A stretch of DNA of 64,000 nucleotides from Candidatus Latescibacterota bacterium (GTDB lineage: Bacteria > JAAXHH01): positions 469,089-533,088 of the forward strand of contig JAAXHH010000141.1 of the NCBI GenBank assembly GCA_012270975.1. The letters run 5' to 3'. The notes below the pieces were generated by a model. It ran no database searches. It saw only the letters and a program-made list of their open reading frames with translations, and was not told the DNA's origin. The translations under genes and the position numbers were made by a program. Below, one piece after another: positions 1-8,257 of the stretch (position 1 is the first letter of the stretch; each line of letters opens with the position of its first letter).

Positions 1-507
1 AAAATCGCCATGTCCTGCCTCGACAACGCCCGCTATACCGTGGCCGCCGGCGCCGTCGGCCTGATGAAGTTCTGCCTGGAAGCGTCCGTGTCATACGCCC
101 AACAGCGACGGACTTTCGGTCAGCCGATCGGCGATCATCAACTCGTGAAGCAGTTGATCGCCCAGATGAAGCAGCGGGTTGACCTGGGGGAACTGGCGGT
201 GCGTAAGGTCGGCTGGCTCAAGAACCGGGGAATGCGGAACACCCGGGAGACGAGCATGGCCAAGTGGTTTTGCACGGAATCGGCCTTCGCCACGGCCAGC
301 GACGCGGTCCAGGTGCACGGCGCCTACGGATACTCCGACGAATACGATGTCGAGCGTCACTTACGCAACAGCAAGAGCGCGGTGATCTACGAGGGCACGT
401 CGCAGATCCATCAACTCATGCAGGCGGATTACGTGTTCGGCAACCGGACGGACCGGCCGCTTCGATGTGAAATGCCCGCCTACAATCCGGATTACTGGCA
501 GAATTGA
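1..507 (+). CDS. Acyl-CoA dehydrogenase, C-terminal part (5' end outside window)
   Basis: The reading frame is open from base 1 and ends at TGA 505-507, so only the last ~168 residues are present. They form the C-terminal helical domain of an acyl-CoA dehydrogenase, the FAD flavoenzyme that introduces an alpha-beta double bond into acyl-CoA. Family marks are the R-x-FGQPI segment around residue 37 and, near the end, the YEGTSQIH segment whose Glu is the usual catalytic base position. The substrate class cannot be told from this fragment. EtfB starts 39 bp downstream and EtfA follows, so this enzyme probably passes its electrons to that ETF. Confidence 0.93.
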   Translation, partial: KIAMSCLDNARYTVAAGAVGLMKFCLEASVSYAQQRRTFGQPIGDHQLVKQLIAQMKQRVDLGELAVRKVGWLKNRGMRNTRETSMAKWFCTESAFATASDAVQVHGAYGYSDEYDVERHLRNSKSAVIYEGTSQIHQLMQADYVFGNRTDRPLRCEMPAYNPDYWQN

Positions 508-546
508 CCAGGCGCGGCAACGCCTGTCGCGAGAGGTAACGGTTAC

Positions 547-1338
547 GTGAACATCATCGCCCTGGTGAAACAGACGCCCGATACGGCCCAGCTATCCGCC
601 TCCATGGACGGCCTGAAGCTGTCCGCCGAGGGCGGTCCCCGGATCGTCAATCCCTGGGACGAGTACACCCTGGAAACCGCCATTCAGGCCCGGGAGGAGC
701 ACGGGGGCAAGGTAACCGCCCTTTGCCTGGGACCTCCCGGGGCCGACGACGCGCTAAAGACGGCCATGGCCATGGGGGTCGACGAGGCAATTCTGGTATC
801 TGATCCGGCCATGGCGGACAGCGACTGCCTGACCACCGCGCACATACTGGCCACAGCCATCCGGAAAATCGGCGAATTCAGCCTGATCGTCGGCGGCAGG
901 GCGGCGATAGACGGCAATACCGCGGCGACGGCCGTGCAGATCGCGGCCCTCCTGGATGTACCACTCATCTCTTACGTGGCCCATATCAACAGTCTGGATC
1001 CGTCAAGCCGGACCATTTCGGCGGTTCGGCTGTTGGAAGCAGCGCGGGAAACGGTCACCAGCAGGCTTCCGGCCCTGATCACTGTCGTTAAAGAGATCAA
1101 CGAACCCCGGTACCCGAGTCTCATCGGCATACGCAAAGCGGCCCGGGCAAACATACCCGTATGGGGATGCGAGGAACTCGGGGTCGACGCGTCCAGCGTC
1201 GGTGCCGGCGCTTCTTCGATTGGCTGGCAGTCCGAACTGCCCCCGTTGCGGGAGGCGAATGTCGAAATGATCGACGGAGCCCCGGCGGATGCGGCCAGGA
1301 CCCTCGTGGACCGTTTGATCGAGGAAAAAGTGATTTAG
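547..1338 (+). CDS. etfB: Electron transfer flavoprotein, beta subunit
   Basis: 263 residues, usual length for EtfB. With EtfA it forms the soluble FAD/AMP heterodimer that accepts electrons from acyl-CoA dehydrogenases. The N-terminus (NIIALVKQTPDT) fits the family. The AMP-binding region around residues 60-85 is present, and the EtfB signature EINEPRYPSLIGIRKA lies near residue 184. The start is GTG at 547, with GAGAGG at 531-536 placed about 10 nt upstream; no ATG fits. It lies 39 bp behind the acyl-CoA dehydrogenase and 14 bp before etfA, as in a single operon. Confidence 0.96.
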   Translation: MNIIALVKQTPDTAQLSASMDGLKLSAEGGPRIVNPWDEYTLETAIQAREEHGGKVTALCLGPPGADDALKTAMAMGVDEAILVSDPAMADSDCLTTAHILATAIRKIGEFSLIVGGRAAIDGNTAATAVQIAALLDVPLISYVAHINSLDPSSRTISAVRLLEAARETVTSRLPALITVVKEINEPRYPSLIGIRKAARANIPVWGCEELGVDASSVGAGASSIGWQSELPPLREANVEMIDGAPADAARTLVDRLIEEKVI

Positions 1339-1352
1339 GCAGAAAGGACCCG

Positions 1353-2339
1353 ATGGCCGGCAGCGTATTCGTATGGATCGAACAGGAGGATGGCCGGGCG
1401 GACGCGATAGCGTGGCAGGCGATGGCCGCTGCGAAAACCGTCGCCTCGGACCTTGGCGGGACGCTGAACGCAATCGTATTCGGCGACCGGGTCGGCGATA
1501 TCGCGCAACAGGCCATCGAGGCCGGCGCGGACCGCGTGTACACCGCGGAAGATCCCTCGCTGGACCGGTATCGCGTAGAGCCTTATGCGAAACTCCTGGG
1601 GCACCTTCTGGAAAAGGAACCGCCCTCGGTGATCCTGATGGGGGCCAGTACGGCCGGCCTGGAGCTTTCGGCCTACGCGGCCGCCCTCACCGGCGCTGCC
1701 CTGGCGCCGGACTGCACGGACCTGCGTATGGAAGGAGACCAGCTGGTGGCGGTCCGGCCGGCCCTGGTCGGCAACCTGGTATCCACCGTGAGGTTCAACG
1801 GTACCGGGCACCGGTTTATCACGATACGGCGTAACATCTTTCAACCTGTCGATCTGAACGAATCACGCACCGGAGCGGTTATCGAAGTCCCGGCCGTCAT
1901 GGCCGAGGCCGATATCCCGACTAAGGTGGAGTCCGTGGAGACCGCGGACGGCACCGTCAGCCTGACCGAAGCGAGCATCATCGTTTCCGGTGGACGCGGC
2001 GTGGGCGGCCCGGAGGGATTTCATCCGGTCCGGGAACTGGCGGATGCCCTGGGCGGCGCCCTCGGCGCCAGCCGGGCCGCGGTGGACGCCGGATGGATAC
2101 CTTATGCCCACCAGGTCGGCCAGACGGGAAAAACGGTACAGCCCGACCTGTACATCGCCTGCGGGATTTCCGGTGCGATACAACACCTGGCTGGCATGAA
2201 AAACGCTCGCGTGATCGTGGCGATCAACAAGGACGCCGACGTGCCGCTTTACAAGTACGCCCACTACGGCATCGCCGGCGACCTCTTCAGTTACCTGCCC
2301 GCCATCGCGGAAGAAGTGAAGAAGCGGCTGGGCCGATAG
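1353..2339 (+). CDS. etfA: Electron transfer flavoprotein, alpha subunit
   Basis: 328 residues. This is the FAD-binding partner of EtfB. The C-terminal FAD domain is complete: SGGRGVGG near residue 210, then [10 protein letters not shown] and the hallmark [10 protein letters not shown] near residue 270, followed by [10 protein letters not shown]. The frame is open further upstream to 1161, but that part overlaps etfB. The ATG at 1353 has AGAAAGGA at 1341-1348 and gives a family-typical N-terminus, so it is the start used here. Expected to shuttle electrons to the membrane Fe-S protein encoded next. Confidence 0.96.
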   Translation: MAGSVFVWIEQEDGRADAIAWQAMAAAKTVASDLGGTLNAIVFGDRVGDIAQQAIEAGADRVYTAEDPSLDRYRVEPYAKLLGHLLEKEPPSVILMGASTAGLELSAYAAALTGAALAPDCTDLRMEGDQLVAVRPALVGNLVSTVRFNGTGHRFITIRRNIFQPVDLNESRTGAVIEVPAVMAEADIPTKVESVETADGTVSLTEASIIVSGGRGVGGPEGFHPVRELADALGGALGASRAAVDAGWIPYAHQVGQTGKTVQPDLYIACGISGAIQHLAGMKNARVIVAINKDADVPLYKYAHYGIAGDLFSYLPAIAEEVKKRLGR

Positions 2340-2397
2340 CCAGGCACACCGTGCATCGCGTCTTCCTTCGGCGGCACATCGGGAACGCAGGACGCCG

Positions 2398-4455
2398 ATG
2401 CTATCTCCTTACGAAAAGATCCTCTTCGCCATTGCCATGGCGGTCTCGCTGTACCTGGCATCCGTCACCTTCAGGCGCATGATCGGGACGATCAAACGGG
2501 GCCAGGGCCGGCTGGCCTGGGATGGTCTTCCAGGCCGGCTGATGACCGGAATCAAGGCGCTGGCGGGGCAGAACAACATGATCCGCAACCGGCCGCTGGT
2601 TTCCCTCGCGCACACCGGGATTGCGTGGGGATTCATTCTCTACATGGCGGTCAACGTGGTGGACGTGCTCGAAGGCCTGGTAACCGGCTTCGTATTTCTG
2701 GAGGAAGGGGTCGGCGGACAGGTCTACCGCCTGACCGTCGATCTCATGACCCTGGCCGCGCTGGCAGGCATGGCCGCCTTGCTCATCCGCCGGTTCATCG
2801 TGAAGTCCACGAACCTGGCCTTCGCACCCAACGTCAAACTGCACTCCCGGGCGGCCGGCGGCATCAGGCGGGATTCCCTGATCGTGGGGTTTTTCATCCT
2901 TGGCCACGTCGGTTTCCGGCTTCTGGGCGCATCGTTCGACATCGCGATACACGGACCGGATCCCTGGCAGCCGGTCGCGGCGCTGGCCGCAGGCCTCTGG
3001 ACAGGCCTGGAACCGTCCTTCCTGACTTTCGGCCTGCACGCGAGTTGGTGGATTGCCATCGGACTGGTGCTGGTCTTTCTGCCTTGGTTCCCTTATTCGA
3101 AGCACGCCCACCTGTTCATGGGCCCTTTCAACCTGATGACCGCCCCTGAACGCACCAGCCCCGGCGCGCTGGACGCCCTGGATTTCGAGGACGAAACCAT
3201 CGAGCAGTTCGGCGCGGGCCGGATAACCGACCTGAACCGGACCCATATCACGGACGCCTTCGCCTGCATCATGTGCAACCGGTGCCAGGACGCCTGCCCG
3301 GCCTATGCCACGGGCAAGGAGCTGTCTCCCGCGGCCCTGGAGGTGAACAAGCGGTACCACCTTCGGGATCACATGAAATCGCTGGCGAGGGGCGGCGAAG
3401 ACTCGGAGCCCCTGCTGGGTTACGCCATGAGCGAAAGCGCCCTCTGGGCCTGCACGGCCTGCGGAGCCTGCTCGGAGGCCTGTCCGGTCGGCAACGAGCC
3501 GATGTTCGACATTCTCGCCATGCGCCGGAACCAGGTGCTGATGGAGAGCGCGTTTCCGAATGAACTGAAAGGCGCCTTCACCGGGATCGAACGAAACGGC
3601 AACCCCTGGCAGATGGCCGGCGACCGGATGGAATGGACGGAAACCCTGGATTTCAAGGTACCGACCGTTGCGGAAAATCCGGGGTACGAGGTCCTGTTCT
3701 GGGTCGGCTGCGCCGGCGCCTTCGACCCGGCCGCCCGGGATACGGCGCGGGCCATCGCCACGGTCATGCACCGGGCGGGGGTGGACTTCGCCGTGCTGGG
3801 AAATGACGAATCCTGTACGGGAGATCTGGCGCGAAGGGCCGGAAACGAGTATCTTTTCAGTATAGCCGCCGAGGGGAACATCGAGACGTTGAACGCCGCG
3901 GGCGCCGACCAGGCTGGCCGGAAGAAAATCGTCACGGGCTGCCCCCACTGTCTGCACACCCTGAAAAACGAGTACGGCGCGCTGGGGGGGCGATACAAGG
4001 TGATGCACCACACCGGGCTCATCGACGAGCTCGCGAGCGCGAGCAGACTCGCGGTGCGCGGCGAAACGGGGACGCGGACCACCTATCACGACCCGTGTTA
4101 CCTGGGCCGCCACGGTGGTGAATACGAAGCGCCCCGTGGGGCGCTGGCGGCAACCCGGCCTTCCCTGGTGGAAATGGCCAGGAGCAGGGAAAGGTCGTTC
4201 TGCTGCGGTGCCGGGGGCGCACAGGTATGGAAAGAAGAAGAGGAAGGCAGGGAAGCGGTCAGCGACAATCGCTTCCGGGAAGCCAGAGAAACCGGGGCCG
4301 ACACCCTGGCCGTGGGCTGTCCCTTCTGCGCCAGGATGATGAACGACGCCAACAAACGGGCCGGCGAACCCATGCGGGTCCGGGATATCGCCGAAATCGT
4401 GGCGGAATCCCTTCAAGATGAGCGGGAGCGCACGCACCATGACGACCGTCAATGA
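2398..4455 (+). CDS. EtfD-like membrane Fe-S oxidoreductase (ETF:quinone reductase candidate)
   Basis: 685 residues. The N-terminal third carries about five to six membrane helices resembling the NarI/heterodisulfide-reductase E cytochrome-b type domain. Two [4Fe-4S] motifs follow: CIMCNRCQDACP near residue 290 and CTACGACSEACPVG near residue 351. Two C-terminal CCG-type cysteine-rich domains complete the protein (CPHC near 515, CCGAGG near 602). This layout matches the mycobacterial EtfD family, which takes electrons from EtfAB and reduces the quinone pool. Position directly behind etfBA supports that role. FixC/ETF-QO-type genes are absent here. The quinone-reductase function is inferred from family and context. 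Confidence 0.88.
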   Translation: MLSPYEKILFAIAMAVSLYLASVTFRRMIGTIKRGQGRLAWDGLPGRLMTGIKALAGQNNMIRNRPLVSLAHTGIAWGFILYMAVNVVDVLEGLVTGFVFLEEGVGGQVYRLTVDLMTLAALAGMAALLIRRFIVKSTNLAFAPNVKLHSRAAGGIRRDSLIVGFFILGHVGFRLLGASFDIAIHGPDPWQPVAALAAGLWTGLEPSFLTFGLHASWWIAIGLVLVFLPWFPYSKHAHLFMGPFNLMTAPERTSPGALDALDFEDETIEQFGAGRITDLNRTHITDAFACIMCNRCQDACPAYATGKELSPAALEVNKRYHLRDHMKSLARGGEDSEPLLGYAMSESALWACTACGACSEACPVGNEPMFDILAMRRNQVLMESAFPNELKGAFTGIERNGNPWQMAGDRMEWTETLDFKVPTVAENPGYEVLFWVGCAGAFDPAARDTARAIATVMHRAGVDFAVLGNDESCTGDLARRAGNEYLFSIAAEGNIETLNAAGADQAGRKKIVTGCPHCLHTLKNEYGALGGRYKVMHHTGLIDELASASRLAVRGETGTRTTYHDPCYLGRHGGEYEAPRGALAATRPSLVEMARSRERSFCCGAGGAQVWKEEEEGREAVSDNRFREARETGADTLAVGCPFCARMMNDANKRAGEPMRVRDIAEIVAESLQDERERTHHDDRQ

Positions 4456-5572
4456 ACGCATGGTCTTCCTGGACGGATCCAGGCTGATCATCGAGGCGAT
4501 GGCCCGGGCCGGCGCAGGCGCCTACATCGGGTATCCCATCACGCCCGTCAACTGGCTCTTCGCGGGCGCCAAGCAGCGCATCCCCATCGCCCTCGAAGCG
4601 CCGGACGAAATCACGGCGCTGCAGTGGGCCGCCGGATTCTCCTCATCGGGCGTGTTCCCCGTCACGGCCTCCGCTTTTCCCGGATTCGCCCTGATGATCG
4701 AATCGATCAACATGTCCTTCATGATGGAACTGCCCATGGTCGTCATCCTCGCCCAGCGCCTGGGTCCGAGCACCGGGTCGGCCACAACGGGCGGCCAGGG
4801 GGATCTGCTCCTGCTCCGGGGATGCATCTCGGGGGGATACTCGGTACCGGTCTTCTGCCCATCGAACCTGAACGACTGCTGGGACATGGCCGCCGCAAGC
4901 GTGCACACGGCGGTAAATCTCCGGACACCCGTAGTACTGCTGACCTCGAAAGAGATGGTCATGACCAACCAGAACATGGATATCTCCGGCCTGAAGGAAG
5001 TACGGCGGGCAGAACGCCACCTGTACGAAGGGAACGGGGAATACAGGACCTACGGGGTCAACGGAGACCTGGCGCCACCCTTCCTGCCCCTGGGCAACGA
5101 CCTGCACCAGGTCCGGCTGAATTCATCGACCCATGACACGGAAGGCATCACCCAGAAGAACAATCCCGAGGCCCTCGGCAATACCGAGCGGCTCAAGAAC
5201 AAGATCGAACAAAGCATCGATGACTACACCTATTACGAACACGACCGGGACGAAGGCGCCGACACGGTCATCCTGACCTACGGCATTTCGGCCGAAGCCT
5301 CCAGGGAGGCCGTCGGCCTGCTGAGAGCGAGCGGCGAATCCGTCTCGCTCCTGGTCATGAAGACGCTGCTGCCGGTACCGCCGCGCATATACGAACTGCT
5401 CTCGTCATACGCGCACGTCGTCGTCGTCGAGGAGAACATCGTCGGCCTGCTGCGGGAACTCCTGTACGGCCACCAGCAGGACGGCCGGGTCCACGGCGTC
5501 AATAAAATCGGCCACATGATCACCCCGCAGGAGATCGCGGAAGGAGTAAGGCAATGCAGGAAACCATCCTGA
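4439..5572 (+). CDS. 2-oxoacid:acceptor oxidoreductase, alpha subunit (KorA/PorA-like)
   Basis: 377 residues containing the pyrimidine-binding PFOR domains of a thiamine-diphosphate 2-oxoacid oxidoreductase (oxidative decarboxylation of a 2-oxoacid to acyl-CoA). Family features are GYPITPVNWLF near residue 30, the EAPDEITALQ segment with a conserved Glu near 50, and the SGGYSVPV and transketolase-C-like domain towards the end. An in-frame ATG at 4418 lies inside the upstream gene. ATG 4439 is preferred because GGGAG at 4424-4428 sits 10 nt before it. No gamma domain is fused here; it is carried by the next gene, which overlaps by 19 nt. The substrate (2-oxoglutarate, pyruvate or branched 2-oxoacid) cannot be assigned. 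Confidence 0.9.
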   Translation: MTTVNERMVFLDGSRLIIEAMARAGAGAYIGYPITPVNWLFAGAKQRIPIALEAPDEITALQWAAGFSSSGVFPVTASAFPGFALMIESINMSFMMELPMVVILAQRLGPSTGSATTGGQGDLLLLRGCISGGYSVPVFCPSNLNDCWDMAAASVHTAVNLRTPVVLLTSKEMVMTNQNMDISGLKEVRRAERHLYEGNGEYRTYGVNGDLAPPFLPLGNDLHQVRLNSSTHDTEGITQKNNPEALGNTERLKNKIEQSIDDYTYYEHDRDEGADTVILTYGISAEASREAVGLLRASGESVSLLVMKTLLPVPPRIYELLSSYAHVVVVEENIVGLLRELLYGHQQDGRVHGVNKIGHMITPQEIAEGVRQCRKPS

Positions 5573-6807
5573 ACGACCTGAAAATGCCCTACTGCCCGGG
5601 CTGTGGTCATACCGTTGCCAACAAGTCCATGAGCAAGGCCTTGGCGGACATGGGCGTACACCCCCTTGACGTCATCGTGGTGAGCGACATCGGCTGCACG
5701 GGACTCGTGGACCCGCTGCTGACCTGCCATACGATCCACGGTCTCCACGGCCGGGCCGTCGCCCTGGCCATGGGCATCCGCATGGGACTCGAGCATCCGG
5801 ACAAGAAGATCATCGCCCTGCAGGGCGACGGCGGCGCCACGATCGGACTGCAGCACCTCCTCGAGGCGGCCCGGCACAACCTGGACCTCACCCTCGTCGT
5901 GCAGAACAACATGGTCTACGGCATGACGGGCGGCCAGACCAGCGGGCTGTCCTCCACCGAATTCAAGGAGCCTGACCGGCCCGAGTCGGCCGTGCCTGGA
6001 TACGACATCTGCGCGCTGGCCCACAACGCCGGCGCGGCCTACACCGCGCGGACGTTTATCGGCAAGGATACGGCCGAAATCTGGAAGGAAGCCCTGTCCA
6101 CCCCGGGGTTCTCCCTCATCGAAATCGTTGAAATGTGCCCGGCGTACGGAATGAGGAAGGTCCAGGAACTGCACGATACGGCGGATTACGAGAGCGTGGT
6201 GACGCGGAATCAGCGCAAGGTAGGCCTGCCGCATCGGATGACCGGCCGCTCCCTCCTCGACGGATTGAAACCGATCGAACACACCTGCGAAGCGCCGCTC
6301 GACGGGCGCCTGGAAATCATCGTCGCGGGTTCGGCGGGAGAGGCCATTCAGTCCGCGGGAGACCTGCTCTCCACGGCGGGCATAACCGCGGGCCTTTCCG
6401 CCACAAAGAAAGGCGACTATCCCATCACGATCGGCACGGGGTTCTCGGTCGCGGAGGTGATCCTTTCCCGGCAGGCTATCCACTACACCGGTATCGACTG
6501 CCCCGACATCATGATCGTCATATCGCAGGACGGGCTGGACAAGGTGCGCTCCCGCATCGGCGAACATACCCTGGTGATCGCGGATACGAAACTCGATACC
6601 GAGCTCGAGGCCCTTCCCGGTCCGCATAACGTGGTGACCCGGGACTTCCGGAAGACAGGCGGGTTGAAAGGCGCCGCGCTGGCCGCCATCGCCCACTGGC
6701 TCCAAGACAACGGGTTTCTGCCCATCGAAGCCCTCGTCGAAGCCGCCGGCCGCCACAAGCACGGCGACAAGATGAAGGTCATCATCGACAAGGCCGTTGC
6801 GGCGTAG
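5554..6807 (+). CDS. 2-oxoacid:acceptor oxidoreductase, fused beta-gamma subunit
   Basis: 417 residues, longer than a plain beta subunit (~290). Residues 1-245 are the ThDP-binding beta part: CPGCGH at 14-19, a further Cys in DIGCTG and one in EMCPAYG (four candidate ligands for a [4Fe-4S] cluster), and the ThDP motif GDGGATIG ... QNNMVYGM. Residues ~250-410 are a gamma domain (IIVAGSAGEAIQSAGDLL, TIGTGFSVAEVIL), normally a separate gene or fused ahead of alpha. AAGGAG at 5541-5546 serves ATG 5554. No ferredoxin-type delta subunit is visible nearby, so the electron acceptor is open. The gene sits directly behind the ETF genes. Confidence 0.9.
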   Translation: MQETILNDLKMPYCPGCGHTVANKSMSKALADMGVHPLDVIVVSDIGCTGLVDPLLTCHTIHGLHGRAVALAMGIRMGLEHPDKKIIALQGDGGATIGLQHLLEAARHNLDLTLVVQNNMVYGMTGGQTSGLSSTEFKEPDRPESAVPGYDICALAHNAGAAYTARTFIGKDTAEIWKEALSTPGFSLIEIVEMCPAYGMRKVQELHDTADYESVVTRNQRKVGLPHRMTGRSLLDGLKPIEHTCEAPLDGRLEIIVAGSAGEAIQSAGDLLSTAGITAGLSATKKGDYPITIGTGFSVAEVILSRQAIHYTGIDCPDIMIVISQDGLDKVRSRIGEHTLVIADTKLDTELEALPGPHNVVTRDFRKTGGLKGAALAAIAHWLQDNGFLPIEALVEAAGRHKHGDKMKVIIDKAVAA

Positions 6808-6842
6808 CGGTTCTCATTTACCCAGGATACCGGTAATCCTCT

Positions 6843-8195
6843 TTGCGCATCGTCTATTTCGACATCGACAGTCTCAGGCCCGACCACCTGGGTTGCTACG
6901 GCTATGGCCGCCCCACGTCGCCCGCCATCGACGAAATCGCCGAGCAGGGGATGCGTTTCGACCGGTACTACTGCGCGGACTCCCCCTGCATGCCGTCCAG
7001 GCACGGTTGGATCACCGGCCGTTTCGGGATCAACAACGGCGTGGTGACCCACGGCGGTCCCGCATCCAAATTGCATATCCTCGAGCAGCGGTACGGCGGC
7101 CCTGACGAGCGGAACCAGCTTCTGCAGAGAAGATTGCGCCAACACGGCTACGACACGGTCTGCTTCTCCAACTTCCCCACGCGGCACTGCGCGACCTGGT
7201 TCGGCCTGGGATGGTCGGAATTCCATTCGCCCAATCTGAAGACGGGATCGGAGACGGCGGATGAAGTCAACGAGGCCGTGCTTCGATGGATCGCCGCGAA
7301 CAGCGGCCGGGACGATTTCCTGCTGTACATCAACTACTGGGACCCGCACCGGGTATATGAGGCGCCCCGCGACTGGTTCGACCGCATGGCGGCTCATCCG
7401 TCGGCGGTGGACTGGCCGGACAATGAGGCGATCCGCGGCCACCAGGATATAGACGGGTGGTTTACCGCGTCCCACCTCTTTCCTCAGGACCGGCCAAGCC
7501 CCACGCCGAACATGCCGGACGCCATCCGGAACACGGACGATCTGAACCGCATGGTAACGGGATACGACGCGGAGATCCGCTACACCGACCATCACGTGGA
7601 ACAGGTGCTGGACGCCCTGGGCAACCTGGACGACACGGCGGTCATCATCTCGGCGGATCACGGCGAGGCCATGGGGGAGCACGGCATCTACGGGGATCAC
7701 GTCTGCGCCGACGAATGCATACACCGTGTCCCGCTGATCATCAAGTGGCCGGGGGTTACGCCACCCGGGTCCTTCTGCGACGATCTGCTGTACAACGTCG
7801 ATTTCAGCGCCACGCTCATCGATCTGGTCGGCGGCGAAGTGCCGGAATACTATGACGGGCTATCCTTCGCGGAAGGACTCGCCTTGGGACAATGCCGGCT
7901 GCACGACTACCTGGTCTGGGGACACGGCCTGTACACGCTGCAGCGGGCGGTGCGGACGCCCGGCCATCTCATGATCAGGACCTACGACGACTTCGGATAC
8001 CGGTTCGACCCGGTGGCGCTGTACGATATGGGAAACGACCCTTACCAGACGCACAACCTGGCCGATGACGAGCCGGGGATCCTGCACCGAATGGATCATT
8101 ATCTGTCGGAATGGCTGCACGAACAGCGGGTCAAGCCCTACGCCATCCCCGATCCCATGGAGGTCGTGTGGCAGGAACGCCAGACAACCCCATGA
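6843..8195 (+). CDS. Sulfatase, Cys-type, apparently cytosolic
   Basis: 450 residues of the type I sulfatase/alkaline-phosphatase superfamily, hydrolysing sulfate esters. Metal-binding DIDSLRPDH lies at residues 7-15. The formylglycine motif CMPSR is at 49-53 and is followed by HGWITGR. A second metal site, ADHGEAMGEHG, is near residue 273. An in-frame TAA at 6834-6836 leaves TTG 6843 as the only start that keeps the N-terminal metal site. No signal peptide or membrane segment is seen, so the enzyme should act in the cytoplasm. It lies 35 bp behind the oxidoreductase and 62 bp before the DUF6785-type gene. No sulfatase-maturating enzyme is encoded in the window. The substrate is unknown. Confidence 0.93.
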   Translation: MRIVYFDIDSLRPDHLGCYGYGRPTSPAIDEIAEQGMRFDRYYCADSPCMPSRHGWITGRFGINNGVVTHGGPASKLHILEQRYGGPDERNQLLQRRLRQHGYDTVCFSNFPTRHCATWFGLGWSEFHSPNLKTGSETADEVNEAVLRWIAANSGRDDFLLYINYWDPHRVYEAPRDWFDRMAAHPSAVDWPDNEAIRGHQDIDGWFTASHLFPQDRPSPTPNMPDAIRNTDDLNRMVTGYDAEIRYTDHHVEQVLDALGNLDDTAVIISADHGEAMGEHGIYGDHVCADECIHRVPLIIKWPGVTPPGSFCDDLLYNVDFSATLIDLVGGEVPEYYDGLSFAEGLALGQCRLHDYLVWGHGLYTLQRAVRTPGHLMIRTYDDFGYRFDPVALYDMGNDPYQTHNLADDEPGILHRMDHYLSEWLHEQRVKPYAIPDPMEVVWQERQTTP

Positions 8196-8257
8196 GGCCG
8201 GAAAGACGCCGTGTGTGCCCATTGACACACGTTTCCTGAAACCGAAGCGAGTCCCGC

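Noticed and set aside
1161..1352. Longer etfA start inside etfB
   Set aside because: The extra residues are an out-of-frame reading of etfB, and ATG 1353 has its own Shine-Dalgarno and a family-typical N-terminus.
2401..4491. A 696-codon open frame on the minus strand opposite the EtfD-like gene (and similar long antisense frames at 5278-6762 and 8138-9568)
   Set aside because: The translations are Gly/Arg/His/Pro-rich without any domain, while the plus strand encodes clear conserved proteins. They are GC-driven shadow frames.
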